A stretch of DNA of 64,000 bases from Comamonas sp. SCN 67-35 (GCA_001725255.1 MEFV01000012.1:1-64000); one strand, 5' to 3'. Shown: positions 45,717 through 59,538, counted from the first letter of the stretch. The notes: generated from the letters alone by a model not told the origin. A program made the numbers and translations.

Positions 45717-46676
45717 CTACTGCATGAAACGGTGCAACTGCACCAGCGCCTCCCGCGCCGCCCGCCGCCCTTCCTCGATGGCTTCGCCCGCGCGGTGGAA
45801 ATCGAGCAGGCCCAGGTGCGCCAGGCTGGGGCTGATGACCACCTCGGGCGGGTCGCCCGCCATGCGGCTCCTCGTGATGCGCATCTGCATGATCGCCACG
45901 CTCGTCATCACCACGTCCAGCACCGACGGGGGTCTGGTCCTGGGTGGCTCGGCGCGCGCGGCACGCTCGGGCAGCCAGTTGCGCAGGCGCTCTTTCCAGC
46001 CCGGTTCCTCCGGCGGGATACCGGGCGCGTCGTTCTCCTCGGGCCGTGCCTGGACCGGCTCGGGCACATCCTGCGGCCCCTGCACCGCCAGCGGCTGCAT
46101 GTGACGATGCAGGATGTCGGCGTTCAGGTCCACCGCCATCACGATGTCCGCTCCCATGGCCCGCGCCAGCGACGTCGGCACGGGGTTGACGATGCCGCCG
46201 TCGACGAGCAACCGGCCGTCGCTGAGCTGCAGCGGCGTGAACAGGCCAGGGAGCGCGATCGAGGCACGCACCGCGTCGGCGATCGAACCCTCGCGCAGCC
46301 AGACCTCAGCGCCCGAATGCAGATCGGTGGCCACGGCAGCAAAAGGCAGCGGCGAATTCTCAATGTCGAAATCGGCAAAATGGCTGCGCCAGAAGGCGAT
46401 GAGCTTCTCACCCTTGAGCATGCCGCCCGAGAGCCTGAAATCCATGAAGCCGAAGACCTCGCGCATGCCCAGGCTCTGCACCCACTTGGCGAAACGGTCG
46501 AGCTCGCCCGCCGCATACGCCGCGCCCACCAGCGCGCCGATCGAGGCGCCGCAGACCACGTCGGGCCTGACCCCCTCTTCCTCGAGCACCTGCAGCACGC
46601 CGATGTGCGCCCAGCCACGCGCCGAGCCGCTGCCCAGCACCAGGCCCAGGCGGGGAGCGCGGCGCTCCAGCGTCAT
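45717..46676 (-). CDS. Patatin-like phospholipase (RssA/NTE type)
   Basis: 319 residues. The patatin domain (residues 8-210) has the oxyanion loop GLVLGSGSARG, nucleophile GASIGALVGAAYAAGELD and catalytic aspartate in LLVDGGIVNPVP. The C-terminal third is Pro/Arg-rich, then VLDVVMTSVAIMQMRITRSR. It probably hydrolyses phospholipid acyl chains at the inner membrane. The start is one base after the ligA stop (TGAGATG), so it is translationally coupled to ligA. Confidence 0.87.
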   Translation of the reverse strand: MTLERRAPRLGLVLGSGSARGWAHIGVLQVLEEEGVRPDVVCGASIGALVGAAYAAGELDRFAKWVQSLGMREVFGFMDFRLSGGMLKGEKLIAFWRSHFADFDIENSPLPFAAVATDLHSGAEVWLREGSIADAVRASIALPGLFTPLQLSDGRLLVDGGIVNPVPTSLARAMGADIVMAVDLNADILHRHMQPLAVQGPQDVPEPVQARPEENDAPGIPPEEPGWKERLRNWLPERAARAEPPRTRPPSVLDVVMTSVAIMQMRITRSRMAGDPPEVVISPSLAHLGLLDFHRAGEAIEEGRRAAREALVQLHRFMQ

Positions 46677-46677
46677 C

Positions 46678-49892
<3,215 letters not shown>

Positions 49893-49903
49893 GGCAAGGG
49901 GAA

Positions 49904-52900
49904 TTACGCTTGGGCCATCGACAGCGCGCTGGCCATGTCCACCGCAACGATACGCGAAACACCCTGCTCCTGCATGGTCACGCCGATGAGCTGTTCGGCC
50001 ATTTCCATCGCGATCTTGTTGTGGCTGATGAAGAGAAACTGCGTGCCGCGCGACATGCTCGCGACGAGCTTGGCGTAGCGCTCGGTGTTGGCGTCGTCCA
50101 GCGGCGCATCGACCTCGTCGAGCAGGCAGAACGGCGCCGGGTTGAGCTGGAAGATCGCAAACACCAGCGCGATCGCGGTCAGCGCCTTCTCGCCGCCCGA
50201 GAGCAGATGGATCGTCTGGTTCTTCTTGCCCGGCGGCTGCGCCATCACCTGCACGCCCGCGTCCAGGATTTCGTCGCCCGTCATGATGAGCTGCGCGCGC
50301 CCGCCGCCGAAGAGCTCGGGGAACATGGCGCCAAAGTGCGTGTTCACGGTCTCGAAGGTGCCCGACAGCAGGGTGCGCGTCTCGGCATCGATGCGCCGGA
50401 TCGCATCTTCCAGCGTGGTCATCGCCAGTTGCAGGTCTTCGTTCTGCGCCCTGAGAAAGCCATGGCGCTCGCGTGCGAGCGTGAGCTCTTCCAGCGCCGC
50501 GAGATTCACCGCCCCAAGCTGCTCGACTCCGCGCTGCAGCTGCTCGATGCGCGCCTGCAGGCCCTCGTGCTGGACCTGGCCCTCGGCGATGGACTGACGC
50601 ACCTGCTCCGGGTCCGCCCCGGCCTCGGTCAGCAAGGTTTCGTACTGCTGCAGCGCCAGGCTCGCCGCCTGCTCCTTGAGCTGCAGCTCGGTGATGCGCG
50701 CGCGCTGGGGTTCGAGCTGGCGCTCGGCCTGCATGCGCAGCTCGTCGCTGGCGCGCAGCCGCGCCGTGAGCGCGTCGTAATCGCTTCGCAGGGCGCCCAG
50801 CCGCTGCTCGCAGGCCAGCTTGGCTTCCAGCGCCTGCTGCAGCCCCCCCTGGGCCGCCGCATCCGACAGGCGCGAGAGTTCCTGCCGCGCAGGCTCGATC
50901 TCGGCCTGCAGCGCCTCGCCCTGGCGCAGCGCCATCTGCACCGCGCGGCCCAGCTCGTCGCGGCGCGCCTGCAGGCTGCGCCGGGCGAACTGCGCCTCCT
51001 GCGCGCGGCGCTCGAGCTGGCGCTGCTGCTCGCGCCACTGGGTCAGATGCTGCTCGGCGGCAATCACCTTGTCCTGCAGTTGCGCGTGGCGCTCCTGGCT
51101 GTCGGCCAGCTGCATGTCCAGCTCTTCGAAGCGCCCGTCGGCCGTGGCGCGGCGCTCGTCCAGGTCGGCCAGCTGCGCCTGCACCTCGGCCAGGTCCGTC
51201 TCCAATTGGCGGCCGCGCTCTCGCGCCTGCTCGGCCTGCTGCGTCAGACGCAGCAGCTGCACATGCAGATCGTGTGCGCCCGTCTGCGCTTCGCCCGCCT
51301 CGCGCCGCGCCGACTGCAGGCGCAGGTTCGCGTCCTGGTAGCTGCCCTCGGCACGCACAAGCGTGGAGCGCGCCTCTTCGGCGATCAGGCTCTGCGCGCG
51401 CACCTCCTTTTCGAGGTGTTCGATCTCCTGCGCGCGCGCGAGCAGCCCCGACTGCTCGGAATCGGGCGCGAAGAAATCCACGCCATGACCGCTCACCGCA
51501 TGGCCCTGCATCGTGTAGATCACTTCGCCCGCCTGGAGGCTCTCGCGGCGCGCAAGCGCATCATCGAGCGTGGGCGCCGTCAGGCACCCATGCAGCCAGT
51601 CGGCGAGCACCGCCTGAAGGCCTCTGTCTCCCACCTGGAGCAGATCGATCAGCCGGCCAGGGCCGCCCGCCAAAGGCGCCGCGGCGGGCGGCGCGCGGTA
51701 AAAGCTCAGGCGCGCGGGTGGCGCGCCGTGGCCGCCGCTGGCGGCAAAGCCGCGCACCATCTCCAGGCGGCCCACGGGCAGCGCCGCCAGACGCTCGCGC
51801 AGGGCGGCTTCCAGAGCGTTTTCCCAGCCCGGCTCGATGTGCAGGCGCGTCCACAGCCCCTGCAGACCGTCAAGCCCCTGTTCAGCCAGCCAGGGTGCAA
51901 GCTTGCCGCCCTGCTTGAGTTTTTCCTGCAGCTCCCTGAGCGCCGACAGGCGCGCACTCAAGTCCGCCAGGCGAGCACCCTCGCTGGCCACGGCCTGCTG
52001 GCGCGCACGCCGCTCTTCGTCCAGCCGGGGTACGTCTTCGAGCAGTTGCGCCAGGCGCGCGTCCGCTTCTTCGCCAGCCAGGACAGCGCCCTCGTGCGCC
52101 TCGCGCAGCTGGGCCAGGCGCGCCTCGTCGGGCGCGATGAGCGCGCCCTGGTCTGCCCGCAGGCGTTCAAGGCGCATCTCATGCTGGCGCATCTGCTCAG
52201 CCATGCTGCGCTGCTCGGCGGCCAGCACCTGAATCTGCTGCTGCACCTGCGTCACCAGTGCATGCTGCGCCTCGCTCTTGCCGCGTGCCTGGTGCAGCGC
52301 ATCCTGCAGCTCGGGCAGCCGCGCTGCCTGTTCCTCGGCCTGGGCCGCGAGCAGCTCGGCCTGCTCCTCGGCGTCGCCCCCGGCGCCCGAGAGGCTCTGT
52401 AGCTCGGCCTCGGCCTCCTGCTTGCGCGCGGCCCACTCACCGATCTGCGTGGCCAGCTGGGTCAGGCGCTGCTCGACACGCGCGCGCCCTTGCACGACAT
52501 AGCGAATCTCGGCTTCGAGCTTGCCAACCTCGGCCGTGGCTTCGTAGACTTTGCCCTGCGCCTGATTGACCGCATCGCCCGCGCCGTAGTGCGCCTGGCG
52601 GATGGTCTCGAGTTCGGCCTCGACGTGGCGCATCTCGGCCATGCGCGCCTGCAGGTCGTTGGCGGCCTGCAGGCCTTCGGTGCGCACCCGCTCCAAGTCA
52701 GCCGCGGCATCGCTGCGCTTGAAGAACCACAGCTGCTGCTGCGCGAGCTGCACCTGCTGCTGCAGATTGCGGTAGCGCGCGGCCACCTCTGCCTGCTTTT
52801 CGAGCCTGGCGAGGTTGCTGTTGAGCTCGCGCAGGATGTCGTCCACCCGCGTGAGGTTCTCGCACGTGTCGGCAAGGCGGTTTTCCGTCTCGCGCCGACG

Positions 52901-53425
52901 CTCCTTGTACTTGGAGACACCCGCCGCCTCCTCGAGGAACAGGCGCAGCTCCTCGGGGCGGCTTTCGATGATGCGGCCGATCGTCCCCTGACCGATGATG
53001 GCGTAGGCGCGCGGCCCCAGGCCCGTGCCGAGGAACACGTCGTGCACGTCGCGCCGGCGCACCGGCTGGTTGTTGATGTAGTAGCTGCTCGTGCCGTCGC
53101 GCGTGAGCACGCGCTTGACGGCGATCTCGGAAAACTGGTTCCACTGCCCGCCCGCGCGATGCAGCGCGTTGTCGAACGCCAGCTCCACGCTGGCGCGACT
53201 GGCGGGTTTGCGGTTCGTCGTGCCGTTGAAGATCACGTCCTGCATGCTCTCGCCGCGCAATTCGCTCGCGCGCGACTCGCCCAGCACCCAGCGCACCGCG
53301 TCCATGATGTTGGACTTGCCGCACCCGTTGGGCCCCACCACGCCGACGAGCTGGCCCGGCAGCTGGAACTGCGTGGGCTCGGCAAACGACTTGAAGCCGG
53401 AGAGTTTGATCGAGGTCAGGCGCAC
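49904..53425 (-). CDS. smc: Chromosome segregation protein SMC
   Basis: A 1173-residue full-length SMC. The N-terminal head has Walker A (GPNGCGKSN) and IIGQGTIGRII. Long coiled coils flank a hinge at about residues 510-640. The C-terminal head has the ABC signature LLSGGEKALTAIALVFAIFQ and Walker B PFCLLDEVDAPLDDAN. It organises chromosomes with ScpA and ScpB, which are not encoded here. It starts the smc-zipA-ligA-patatin run. Confidence 0.96.
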   Translation of the reverse strand: MRLTSIKLSGFKSFAEPTQFQLPGQLVGVVGPNGCGKSNIMDAVRWVLGESRASELRGESMQDVIFNGTTNRKPASRASVELAFDNALHRAGGQWNQFSEIAVKRVLTRDGTSSYYINNQPVRRRDVHDVFLGTGLGPRAYAIIGQGTIGRIIESRPEELRLFLEEAAGVSKYKERRRETENRLADTCENLTRVDDILRELNSNLARLEKQAEVAARYRNLQQQVQLAQQQLWFFKRSDAAADLERVRTEGLQAANDLQARMAEMRHVEAELETIRQAHYGAGDAVNQAQGKVYEATAEVGKLEAEIRYVVQGRARVEQRLTQLATQIGEWAARKQEAEAELQSLSGAGGDAEEQAELLAAQAEEQAARLPELQDALHQARGKSEAQHALVTQVQQQIQVLAAEQRSMAEQMRQHEMRLERLRADQGALIAPDEARLAQLREAHEGAVLAGEEADARLAQLLEDVPRLDEERRARQQAVASEGARLADLSARLSALRELQEKLKQGGKLAPWLAEQGLDGLQGLWTRLHIEPGWENALEAALRERLAALPVGRLEMVRGFAASGGHGAPPARLSFYRAPPAAAPLAGGPGRLIDLLQVGDRGLQAVLADWLHGCLTAPTLDDALARRESLQAGEVIYTMQGHAVSGHGVDFFAPDSEQSGLLARAQEIEHLEKEVRAQSLIAEEARSTLVRAEGSYQDANLRLQSARREAGEAQTGAHDLHVQLLRLTQQAEQARERGRQLETDLAEVQAQLADLDERRATADGRFEELDMQLADSQERHAQLQDKVIAAEQHLTQWREQQRQLERRAQEAQFARRSLQARRDELGRAVQMALRQGEALQAEIEPARQELSRLSDAAAQGGLQQALEAKLACEQRLGALRSDYDALTARLRASDELRMQAERQLEPQRARITELQLKEQAASLALQQYETLLTEAGADPEQVRQSIAEGQVQHEGLQARIEQLQRGVEQLGAVNLAALEELTLARERHGFLRAQNEDLQLAMTTLEDAIRRIDAETRTLLSGTFETVNTHFGAMFPELFGGGRAQLIMTGDEILDAGVQVMAQPPGKKNQTIHLLSGGEKALTAIALVFAIFQLNPAPFCLLDEVDAPLDDANTERYAKLVASMSRGTQFLFISHNKIAMEMAEQLIGVTMQEQGVSRIVAVDMASALSMAQA

Positions 53426-53584
53426 GGGAGGCGGTTCCAGGCGGTAGCAGCAGAGGCGAAAGCACCAATCATACCGATGCGCCAGCAGCCTCCGTGACCG
53501 AATGCATTCCCGCGAAAGGACCGGCCTGGAAAGCGCCGGCAGCTATCAATTCAGTGAATCTCGCCGCCGCTTCGCCCTCGCCCC

Positions 53585-56500
53585 TCACGAATCGTGGTCG
53601 AGCTGCGAGTTGCGCTCTGCCCGTTCGAGCACCAGCGCTTCGTAATCCTCCAGCGGCACGGGCCGGCTCAGCAGGTAGCCCTGCCACAGCTCGCACCCGT
53701 TGCGCTCGAGAAACACACGCTGCTCCTCGGTCTCCACCCCCTCGGCAACCACGTCCAGGCCCAGGCTCGCGCCCAGCGTGATGATGGTGCGCGCGATCGC
53801 CGCCTCGTTCGGGTCGGTGAGCACGTGGCGCACGAAGCTCTGGTCGATCTTGATCTCGTCGAGCGGCAGCCGCTTGAGGTAGGAGAGCGAGGAGTAGCCG
53901 GTGCCGAAATCATCAAGCGAAAAGCTCACGCCGTATTCCCTGAGCTGCACCATCTTCGCGATCGTGGCCTCGATGTCGTCGAGCAGCATGCTCTCGGTGA
54001 GTTCAATCTTGAGCGCGCGCGTGGGCGCGCCCGTGGTGGCCAGCAGCGCCAGCACCTGCGGTGCGAATTCGGCCTGGCGAAATTGAATCGCGCTCACGTT
54101 CACCGAAACCGCCAGCCTGCCGAGCACCGGATGCGTGCTCCAGCGGGTGAGCTGCTCGCACGCGCTGCGCATGACCCACTCGCCCAGCGGCAGGATCAGA
54201 CCCGATTCTTCCGCCAGCGCGATGAACTGCGCGGGCGGCACCAGCCCTCGTTCCGGATGGTTCCAGCGCACGAGCACCTCGGCGCCCACGATGCGCCCCT
54301 GCTGCACCTTGGGCTGGTAGTACAGCTCGAACTGCCCGCCTTCCAGACCCGCGCGCATATCCGCTTCCAGCTGCGTGCGCAACGCAATGGCGGCCTGCAT
54401 CGTCGGATCGAAGAAGCGCAGCGCGCCCCGCCCCGCGGCCTTGGCGGCATACATCGCCATGTCGGAGCGTTTGAGCAGCTCATCCACGCTCTCGCCTTCC
54501 CGGCCATAGAGCGCCACGCCCACGCTGAGCGAAGCGCGCAGCGGCTGCGACTGGCCGATCTTGTAAGGTTCGCCCACGGCCTCCAGCAGCTTGCAGGCCG
54601 CCGCTTCCACCTGCGCCGCGGCGTCCTGAGCTCCCGGCGCCAGGTCGGCGAGCACCACCACGAACACGTCTCCGCCGTGGCGCGCCACCGTGCTCCCGGC
54701 TGGCACGCGCGAACTCAGGCGCCTCGCCACCAGCGCCAGCAGCCGGTCGCCCATCTCGTGGCCATAGGTTTCATTGATGGTCTTGAACCGGTCCACGCCG
54801 AGCATGAGCACCGCGCCGCACAGCCCGGTGCGCGCGGCCTGCAGCAGCGACAGGTGCAGGCGCTCCTGCAGCACGCGGCGGTTGGCCAAGCCCGTGAGCA
54901 CGTCGGTGTGCGCCAGGTAGGCAATCTCCTGCTCGGCCTGCTTGCGCTGGCTTTCATCGACCAGCACCACAATGTGACCCGTGCCCAGCGCCATGCCCGA
55001 GAGCTCCACCTCGCGGCGCACGCCGCTCTTGGAGGTGATCAGGAATTCCACCGGACGGATCGCGCCGTCCACCTCCAGCTCGGCGGCCTCACGCGCGGCA
55101 TGCCAGGCCGCCTGGGCCTCCAGGCGCGCGTGCTCGTCGGGCGCGACACGGCGCCACCAGTCCTGGGCCTCGGTGGTGTCGCTCATGCCATAGCCGCAGA
55201 TCTGGACCCAGCGATCGTTGACGAACAGAATATGGCCCTCGTCCACCTGCGCCACGCCCACCGGCATGTGGTTGAAGATGTCGCGGTAGCGCTCTTCGCT
55301 GCTCGCCAGTGCCAGCTCCACGCGCTTGCGCGCGCTGATGTCCTGCACCACCACGAGGTGCGACGGCGGCTCGTCGCCGAGGGTCGTCATGAGCGTCGCC
55401 GACAGGTCCACCCAGACGAGGGTGCCGTCCTTGCGCCGGTAGCGCTTCTCCAGGCGCCTTTCACCGGCCTGCTGATTGCGCAAATCGCTGAAGGCGTCCC
55501 AGCTCTGCTGAATGTCCTCGGCCACGGTGTAGTCGGCAAAGCGCATCTGCTTGAGCTCGGGTTCTTCATAGCCGAGCAGGCCACAGAAGTGCTGGTTGGC
55601 CCGCACCACCATGCCGGAGGCCGAATCCAGCTGCACGATGCCCACGGCCGCCTGGTTGAACACCGCCTGAAAACGCCGTTCGCTGCGCCGCTGGCGTGCC
55701 AGGGCAAGGTCGGCATGGCGCTGGGCCTGAAGCCAGCGCTGCAAAAGCAGCGCCACCAGCGCCGCGAGCAGCGCCGTGACGAGCAGGCCCGTGCCCAGGA
55801 CCGTCATCGGCCGTGAACGCTCCACCTCCGAGAGCAGTTCGGGCTGAGGCATGAAGCGCATCTGCCAGCGCCGGCCACCCACGGGCACATCGATCGAGCG
55901 GCCCTCCACGGCGCTCCATGGCGTATCGCCCGAGGCCGCCAACGCGCGCTGGGTCACCGGGGCAGAGGCCGCCGTCAGACCCATGTCGACCAGCTGCATC
56001 GACAGCCCCGCCATGTCGCTGCCCGTCTGCAAGATCTTCACCAGGCGCGGCACATTGACCATGAGGTCCAGCGTGCCCAGAAAGCCCTGCTCCATGCCGC
56101 CTTCGCGAGTGTGGTCGAACACCGGCAGGCTCAGCGTCATGCCGGCCTCCTGGTACTGCGCGAAGGGGGCGGATGCCGTCAGCTGCCCGGTGCGGCGCGC
56201 GCGCGAGAACGCCTCCAGCGCCACGGGCTGAGAATGCAGCTCCAGCCCCAGCCGGTCTTCGTTGCCCGCCACCGGCCAGCTGTAATCGACGACGAAATAT
56301 TCCTGCAGTGTCTGCGCGGGGTGCACCTTGAACCCGACGGGCGCCTTGCCGCTCAGATGGGACTGGCCCAGCGCCAGTGCCTCGAAACCGGCGCGTTCCT
56401 GCGCGGGAACGAGCCGCACGAAATCGATGTGCTGCACGCTCGGGTGCGTGCGCGTGACATCGAGCTGCCCCACGGCCCACTCGAAATCACGGCGGCTGAG

Positions 56501-56770
56501 TTGCGGCTGTACGCTCAGCAGATTGCGCAGGCCCGATAGCAGATCCACCAGCAGATCGACGTGTTGTTGCAGCGCAACCGCCACGCCCTGGGTCTTGGTC
56601 TGGAAGCGCTCGTGCGCCAGATCCTGCGTCAGCCGCTGCTGGTAGCTCCACAGGCCGTAGCTGGCCAGCAACCCCAGCACGCACACGACCAGCGCGGGCA
56701 ACCAGTGCCAAAGAGGGCGGCGCAGGAAGGGGGGAATGTGCACGCAGCGGATTTCCAACTGGAAAATCAA
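53585..56770 (-). CDS. CHASE-PAS-PAS-GGDEF-EAL cyclic-di-GMP protein
   Basis: 1061 residues. A membrane helix (WLPALVVCVLGLLASYGLW) is followed by a periplasmic CHASE-like domain (residues 45-300) and a second helix (TVLGTGLLVTALLAALVALL). Two PAS domains (about 365-600) follow, then GGDEF (about 640-795) and EAL (about 805-1060). The GGDEF motif reads RHGGDVF, so the essential glutamate is Val and cyclase activity is unlikely. In the EAL domain the motif is EVL, and ELTES, DDFGTGYSSL, KIDQSFV and AEGVET are intact, which fits an active phosphodiesterase. The start could also be a GTG at 56743. Confidence 0.92.
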   Translation of the reverse strand: MIFQLEIRCVHIPPFLRRPLWHWLPALVVCVLGLLASYGLWSYQQRLTQDLAHERFQTKTQGVAVALQQHVDLLVDLLSGLRNLLSVQPQLSRRDFEWAVGQLDVTRTHPSVQHIDFVRLVPAQERAGFEALALGQSHLSGKAPVGFKVHPAQTLQEYFVVDYSWPVAGNEDRLGLELHSQPVALEAFSRARRTGQLTASAPFAQYQEAGMTLSLPVFDHTREGGMEQGFLGTLDLMVNVPRLVKILQTGSDMAGLSMQLVDMGLTAASAPVTQRALAASGDTPWSAVEGRSIDVPVGGRRWQMRFMPQPELLSEVERSRPMTVLGTGLLVTALLAALVALLLQRWLQAQRHADLALARQRRSERRFQAVFNQAAVGIVQLDSASGMVVRANQHFCGLLGYEEPELKQMRFADYTVAEDIQQSWDAFSDLRNQQAGERRLEKRYRRKDGTLVWVDLSATLMTTLGDEPPSHLVVVQDISARKRVELALASSEERYRDIFNHMPVGVAQVDEGHILFVNDRWVQICGYGMSDTTEAQDWWRRVAPDEHARLEAQAAWHAAREAAELEVDGAIRPVEFLITSKSGVRREVELSGMALGTGHIVVLVDESQRKQAEQEIAYLAHTDVLTGLANRRVLQERLHLSLLQAARTGLCGAVLMLGVDRFKTINETYGHEMGDRLLALVARRLSSRVPAGSTVARHGGDVFVVVLADLAPGAQDAAAQVEAAACKLLEAVGEPYKIGQSQPLRASLSVGVALYGREGESVDELLKRSDMAMYAAKAAGRGALRFFDPTMQAAIALRTQLEADMRAGLEGGQFELYYQPKVQQGRIVGAEVLVRWNHPERGLVPPAQFIALAEESGLILPLGEWVMRSACEQLTRWSTHPVLGRLAVSVNVSAIQFRQAEFAPQVLALLATTGAPTRALKIELTESMLLDDIEATIAKMVQLREYGVSFSLDDFGTGYSSLSYLKRLPLDEIKIDQSFVRHVLTDPNEAAIARTIITLGASLGLDVVAEGVETEEQRVFLERNGCELWQGYLLSRPVPLEDYEALVLERAERNSQLDHDS

Positions 56771-56840
56771 ACGCGCAGCATAACGGAAATTGAAGCGTGT
56801 TCAAAACACCGTGCCCGGTGGCCGCGGCGCGTGCCGCCTG

Positions 56841-57752
56841 TCACGGATTCAGGCGCGCGGCCTCGATCTGCCCCGCTTCTTTCAGAAACGCCCACACGGC
56901 CTGGATGCGCGCCTGGTGCTTGCCCTCGGCCGGCATGCTCATCCAGAAGGTGCGGGTGAAGCGCGCCTGCCGCGGCAGCACGCGCGCGAGCGTGGGGTCC
57001 TTGTCGGCGAGGAAGGCGGGCAGCACCGCCAGCCCCGCGCCCGCGCGCACCGCCTGGTACTGCGCCATGATGCTGGTGGAGCGCAGCGTGAAGCGCTCGG
57101 GCGGAAAGACATCTTCGAGGAACTGCAGCTCCTTGGAAAACAGCAGGTCGTCCACGTAGTTGACGAACTCATGCTCGCGCAAATCCTCCTTGCGGGTGAT
57201 GAGCGCATGGCGCGCCAGGTATTCACGCTGGCCGTAGAGCATCAGCGTGTAGTCCGTCAGGCGCGTGACGATGACCGAGCCGCGCTGTGGGCGCTCCAGC
57301 GAGATCACGATGTCCGCCTCGCGCCTGGACAGGTGCAGCATGCGGGGCACCGCAAGCAGGTCGATCGACAGGTGCGGGTGCTTTTGCGTCAGAAGCGCCA
57401 GGTGCGGCGCGAGGATCAGCGTGCCAAAGCCCTCCGTCGCGCCCACGCGCACCAGGCCCGCCGGGCCGCTGCTGCCGGCATCGAGCGCCGCCACGCGCTC
57501 CACGCCGAGCACGGCGGTCTCCATCGCCTCCACCGAGGGCAGGAGCTGCCGGCCGGCCTCGGTCAGGCGGTGGCCCGCCGCCTCGCGCACGAACAGCGGC
57601 GAGCCGATGCGCTTTTCCAGCTGCTGGATGCGCCGCGCCACCGTGGTGTGCTCCACCCCGGTGCGGCGCGCGGCGGCCGCCAGCGTGCCGGTGCGCGCCA
57701 GCTCCAGGAAGTAACGCAAATTGTCCCAATCGAGTGTGGAAGGCTTCTTCAT
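56841..57752 (-). CDS. LysR-family regulator, divergent from mmsA
   Basis: 303 residues from ATG 57752. The N-terminal winged HTH is [20 protein letters not shown], then [21 protein letters not shown] substrate-binding domain covers residues 95-290. It is divergent from mmsA with 111 bp between starts, so it probably controls valine degradation (an MmsR-like role by position). It would also autoregulate through the TGCAAATTTGCA dyad that abuts its own start. Confidence 0.88.
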   Translation of the reverse strand: MKKPSTLDWDNLRYFLELARTGTLAAAARRTGVEHTTVARRIQQLEKRIGSPLFVREAAGHRLTEAGRQLLPSVEAMETAVLGVERVAALDAGSSGPAGLVRVGATEGFGTLILAPHLALLTQKHPHLSIDLLAVPRMLHLSRREADIVISLERPQRGSVIVTRLTDYTLMLYGQREYLARHALITRKEDLREHEFVNYVDDLLFSKELQFLEDVFPPERFTLRSTSIMAQYQAVRAGAGLAVLPAFLADKDPTLARVLPRQARFTRTFWMSMPAEGKHQARIQAVWAFLKEAGQIEAARLNP

Positions 57753-57753
57753 G

Positions 57754-57765
57754 TGCAAATTTGCA
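57754..57765. promoter_or_regulatory. TGCAAATTTGCA palindrome, candidate LysR site
   Basis: A perfect 12-bp palindrome begins two bases upstream of the lysR start codon. TTGCA recurs in the same orientation at 57787-57791 and 57802-57806, towards mmsA. Repeated TTGCA half-sites across a divergent promoter fit LysR-type binding at repression and activation sites. Confidence 0.5.
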
Positions 57766-57863
57766 AAGCCAAGGTGCGCTATTGTCTATTGCATATTCAA
57801 TTTTGCACAACTACCATGGATGCGCTTTCCCGTTCACCTTTCTTTGTCAAGGAGACAAGCGCC

Positions 57864-59384
57864 ATGGACGCATCCACCTCGCAGGGCGTGCTCGCCCCCA
57901 CCGTCAAGCTGCTCATCGGCGGCAAATTCGTCGAATCCAAGACCACGCAGTGGCACGAGGTCATCAACCCCGCCACGCAGCAGGTGCTGGCGCGCGTGCC
58001 CGAAACCACGCCCGAGGAAATCAACGCCGCCGTGGCCAGCGCCAAGGCCGCGTTCAAGACCTGGCGCAAGACCTCGCTGATGGCACGCGGGCGCATCTTC
58101 CTCAAGTACCAGGAGTTGATCCGCGCGCACATGAAGGAGCTCGCCGCCATCCTCACCGCCGAGCAGGGCAAGACGCTGCCGGACGCCGAGGGCGATGTGT
58201 TCCGTGGCCTCGAAATCGTAGAGCACGCGGCCAGCATCGGCACGCTGCAGCTGGGCGAAGTGGGCAACAACATCGCCCACGGCGTCGACACCTTCACGAT
58301 GCTGCAGCCTCTCGGGGTGTGCGCGGGCATCACGCCGTTCAACTTCCCGGCCATGATTCCGCTGTGGATGTTCCCGATGGCGATCGCCTGCGGCAACACC
58401 TTCATCTTGAAGCCCTCGCAGCAAGACCCGATGGTGACCATGCGCCTCGTGGAACTGGCGATGGAAGCGGGTGTGCCCGCGGGCGTGCTCAACGTCATCC
58501 ACGGCACGGCGGACGCGGTCAACGCGATCTGCGACCACCCGGACATCAAGGCCATCTCCTTCGTCGGCTCGACCAAGGTGGGCACGCACGTTTACCACCG
58601 TGCCAGCCTCGCGGGCAAGCGCGTGCAGTGCATGATGGGCGCGAAGAACCACGCCATCGTCATGCCCGATGCGAACAAGGAGCAGGCGCTCAACGCTCTG
58701 ATCGGCGCCTCCTTCGGCGCGGCCGGCCAGCGCTGCATGGCGATTTCGGTGATGGTGCTCGTGGGTGAGGCGCAGAAGTGGGTGCCGGACATCGTCGCCA
58801 AGGCCAAGGCGCTCAAGGTCAACGTCGGCACCGCCGACGGCACGGATCTGGGCCCGCTGATCACCTGCGCCGCGCGCGACCGCGTCGAGGGCCTGATCGA
58901 GCAAGGCATCAAGGAAGGCGCGAAGCTGGAACTCGACGGCCGCAAGCCCACGGTCAAGGGCTACGAAAAGGGCAATTTCGTTGGTCCGACCATCTTCAAC
59001 AACGTCAAGCCCGGCATGAGCATCTACGACCAGGAGGTCTTTGGCCCGGTGCTGTGCATCGTGCCCGCCGACAACCTGGACGAGGCCATCGAGTTCATCA
59101 ATGCCAACCCCAATGGCAACGGCACCGCCATCTTCACGCGCTCGGGCGCGGCGGCGCGCCGCTTCAAGGAAGACATCGACGTCGGCCAGGTGGGCGTGAA
59201 CCTGCCCGTGCCGGTGCCCGTCTCGCTGTTCTCCTTCACCGGTAGCCGCGGCTCCAAGCTCGGCGACCTCGGCCCCTATGGCAAGCAGGTCGTGCTGTTC
59301 TACACCCAGACCAAGACCGTCACCGAGCGCTGGTTCGACGAGGAAGAACACCACGCGATGAACACGACGATCAGCCTGAAGTAA
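57864..59384 (+). CDS. mmsA: Methylmalonate-semialdehyde dehydrogenase (CoA-acylating)
   Basis: 506 residues from ATG 57864, with AAGGAG nine bases upstream. The aldehyde dehydrogenase fold has the MmsA features [33 protein letters not shown], the catalytic cysteine in [14 protein letters not shown] and [10 protein letters not shown]. It oxidises (S)-methylmalonate semialdehyde with NAD and CoA to propionyl-CoA and CO2, the last step of valine catabolism. The product is the substrate of the pccAB genes at 7-11 kb. It is divergent from the LysR gene. Confidence 0.95.
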   Translation: MDASTSQGVLAPTVKLLIGGKFVESKTTQWHEVINPATQQVLARVPETTPEEINAAVASAKAAFKTWRKTSLMARGRIFLKYQELIRAHMKELAAILTAEQGKTLPDAEGDVFRGLEIVEHAASIGTLQLGEVGNNIAHGVDTFTMLQPLGVCAGITPFNFPAMIPLWMFPMAIACGNTFILKPSQQDPMVTMRLVELAMEAGVPAGVLNVIHGTADAVNAICDHPDIKAISFVGSTKVGTHVYHRASLAGKRVQCMMGAKNHAIVMPDANKEQALNALIGASFGAAGQRCMAISVMVLVGEAQKWVPDIVAKAKALKVNVGTADGTDLGPLITCAARDRVEGLIEQGIKEGAKLELDGRKPTVKGYEKGNFVGPTIFNNVKPGMSIYDQEVFGPVLCIVPADNLDEAIEFINANPNGNGTAIFTRSGAAARRFKEDIDVGQVGVNLPVPVPVSLFSFTGSRGSKLGDLGPYGKQVVLFYTQTKTVTERWFDEEEHHAMNTTISLK

Positions 59385-59396
59385 GCCGCTTTACTC

Positions 59397-59430
59397 CTTC
59401 CCTCACTGGGGAAAGGCCGGGATGGGGGCC
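59397..59430 (-). repeat. CCCCATCCCGGCCTTC-type repeat, copy 2
   Basis: CTTCCCTCACTGGGGAAAGG, CCGGGATGGGGGCC. It is the reverse-orientation partner of the element at 40790-40824 and lies in the mmsA to acyl-CoA dehydrogenase gap. Confidence 0.6.
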
Positions 59431-59490
59431 AGGCGCAAATGCATCGAAAGCGCAACCTCATCGCGGCCCTCCTCCTGAGAGCTTGGGAGT

Positions 59491-59538
59491 AAAAACCGGC
59501 TCCAGCGCTTGCTGGGCAAGCGCGAGCAGCTCACAAAT
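59491..59538 (-). repeat. Dispersed hairpin repeat, copy D
   Basis: Read on the minus strand: ATTTGTGAGCTGCTCG, CGCTTGCCCAGCAAGCG, CTGGAGCCGGTTTTT. It lies just before the ribosome-binding site (AGAGGAG) of the acyl-CoA dehydrogenase gene. The mmsA-acd gap thus carries two different repeat families. Confidence 0.65.
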
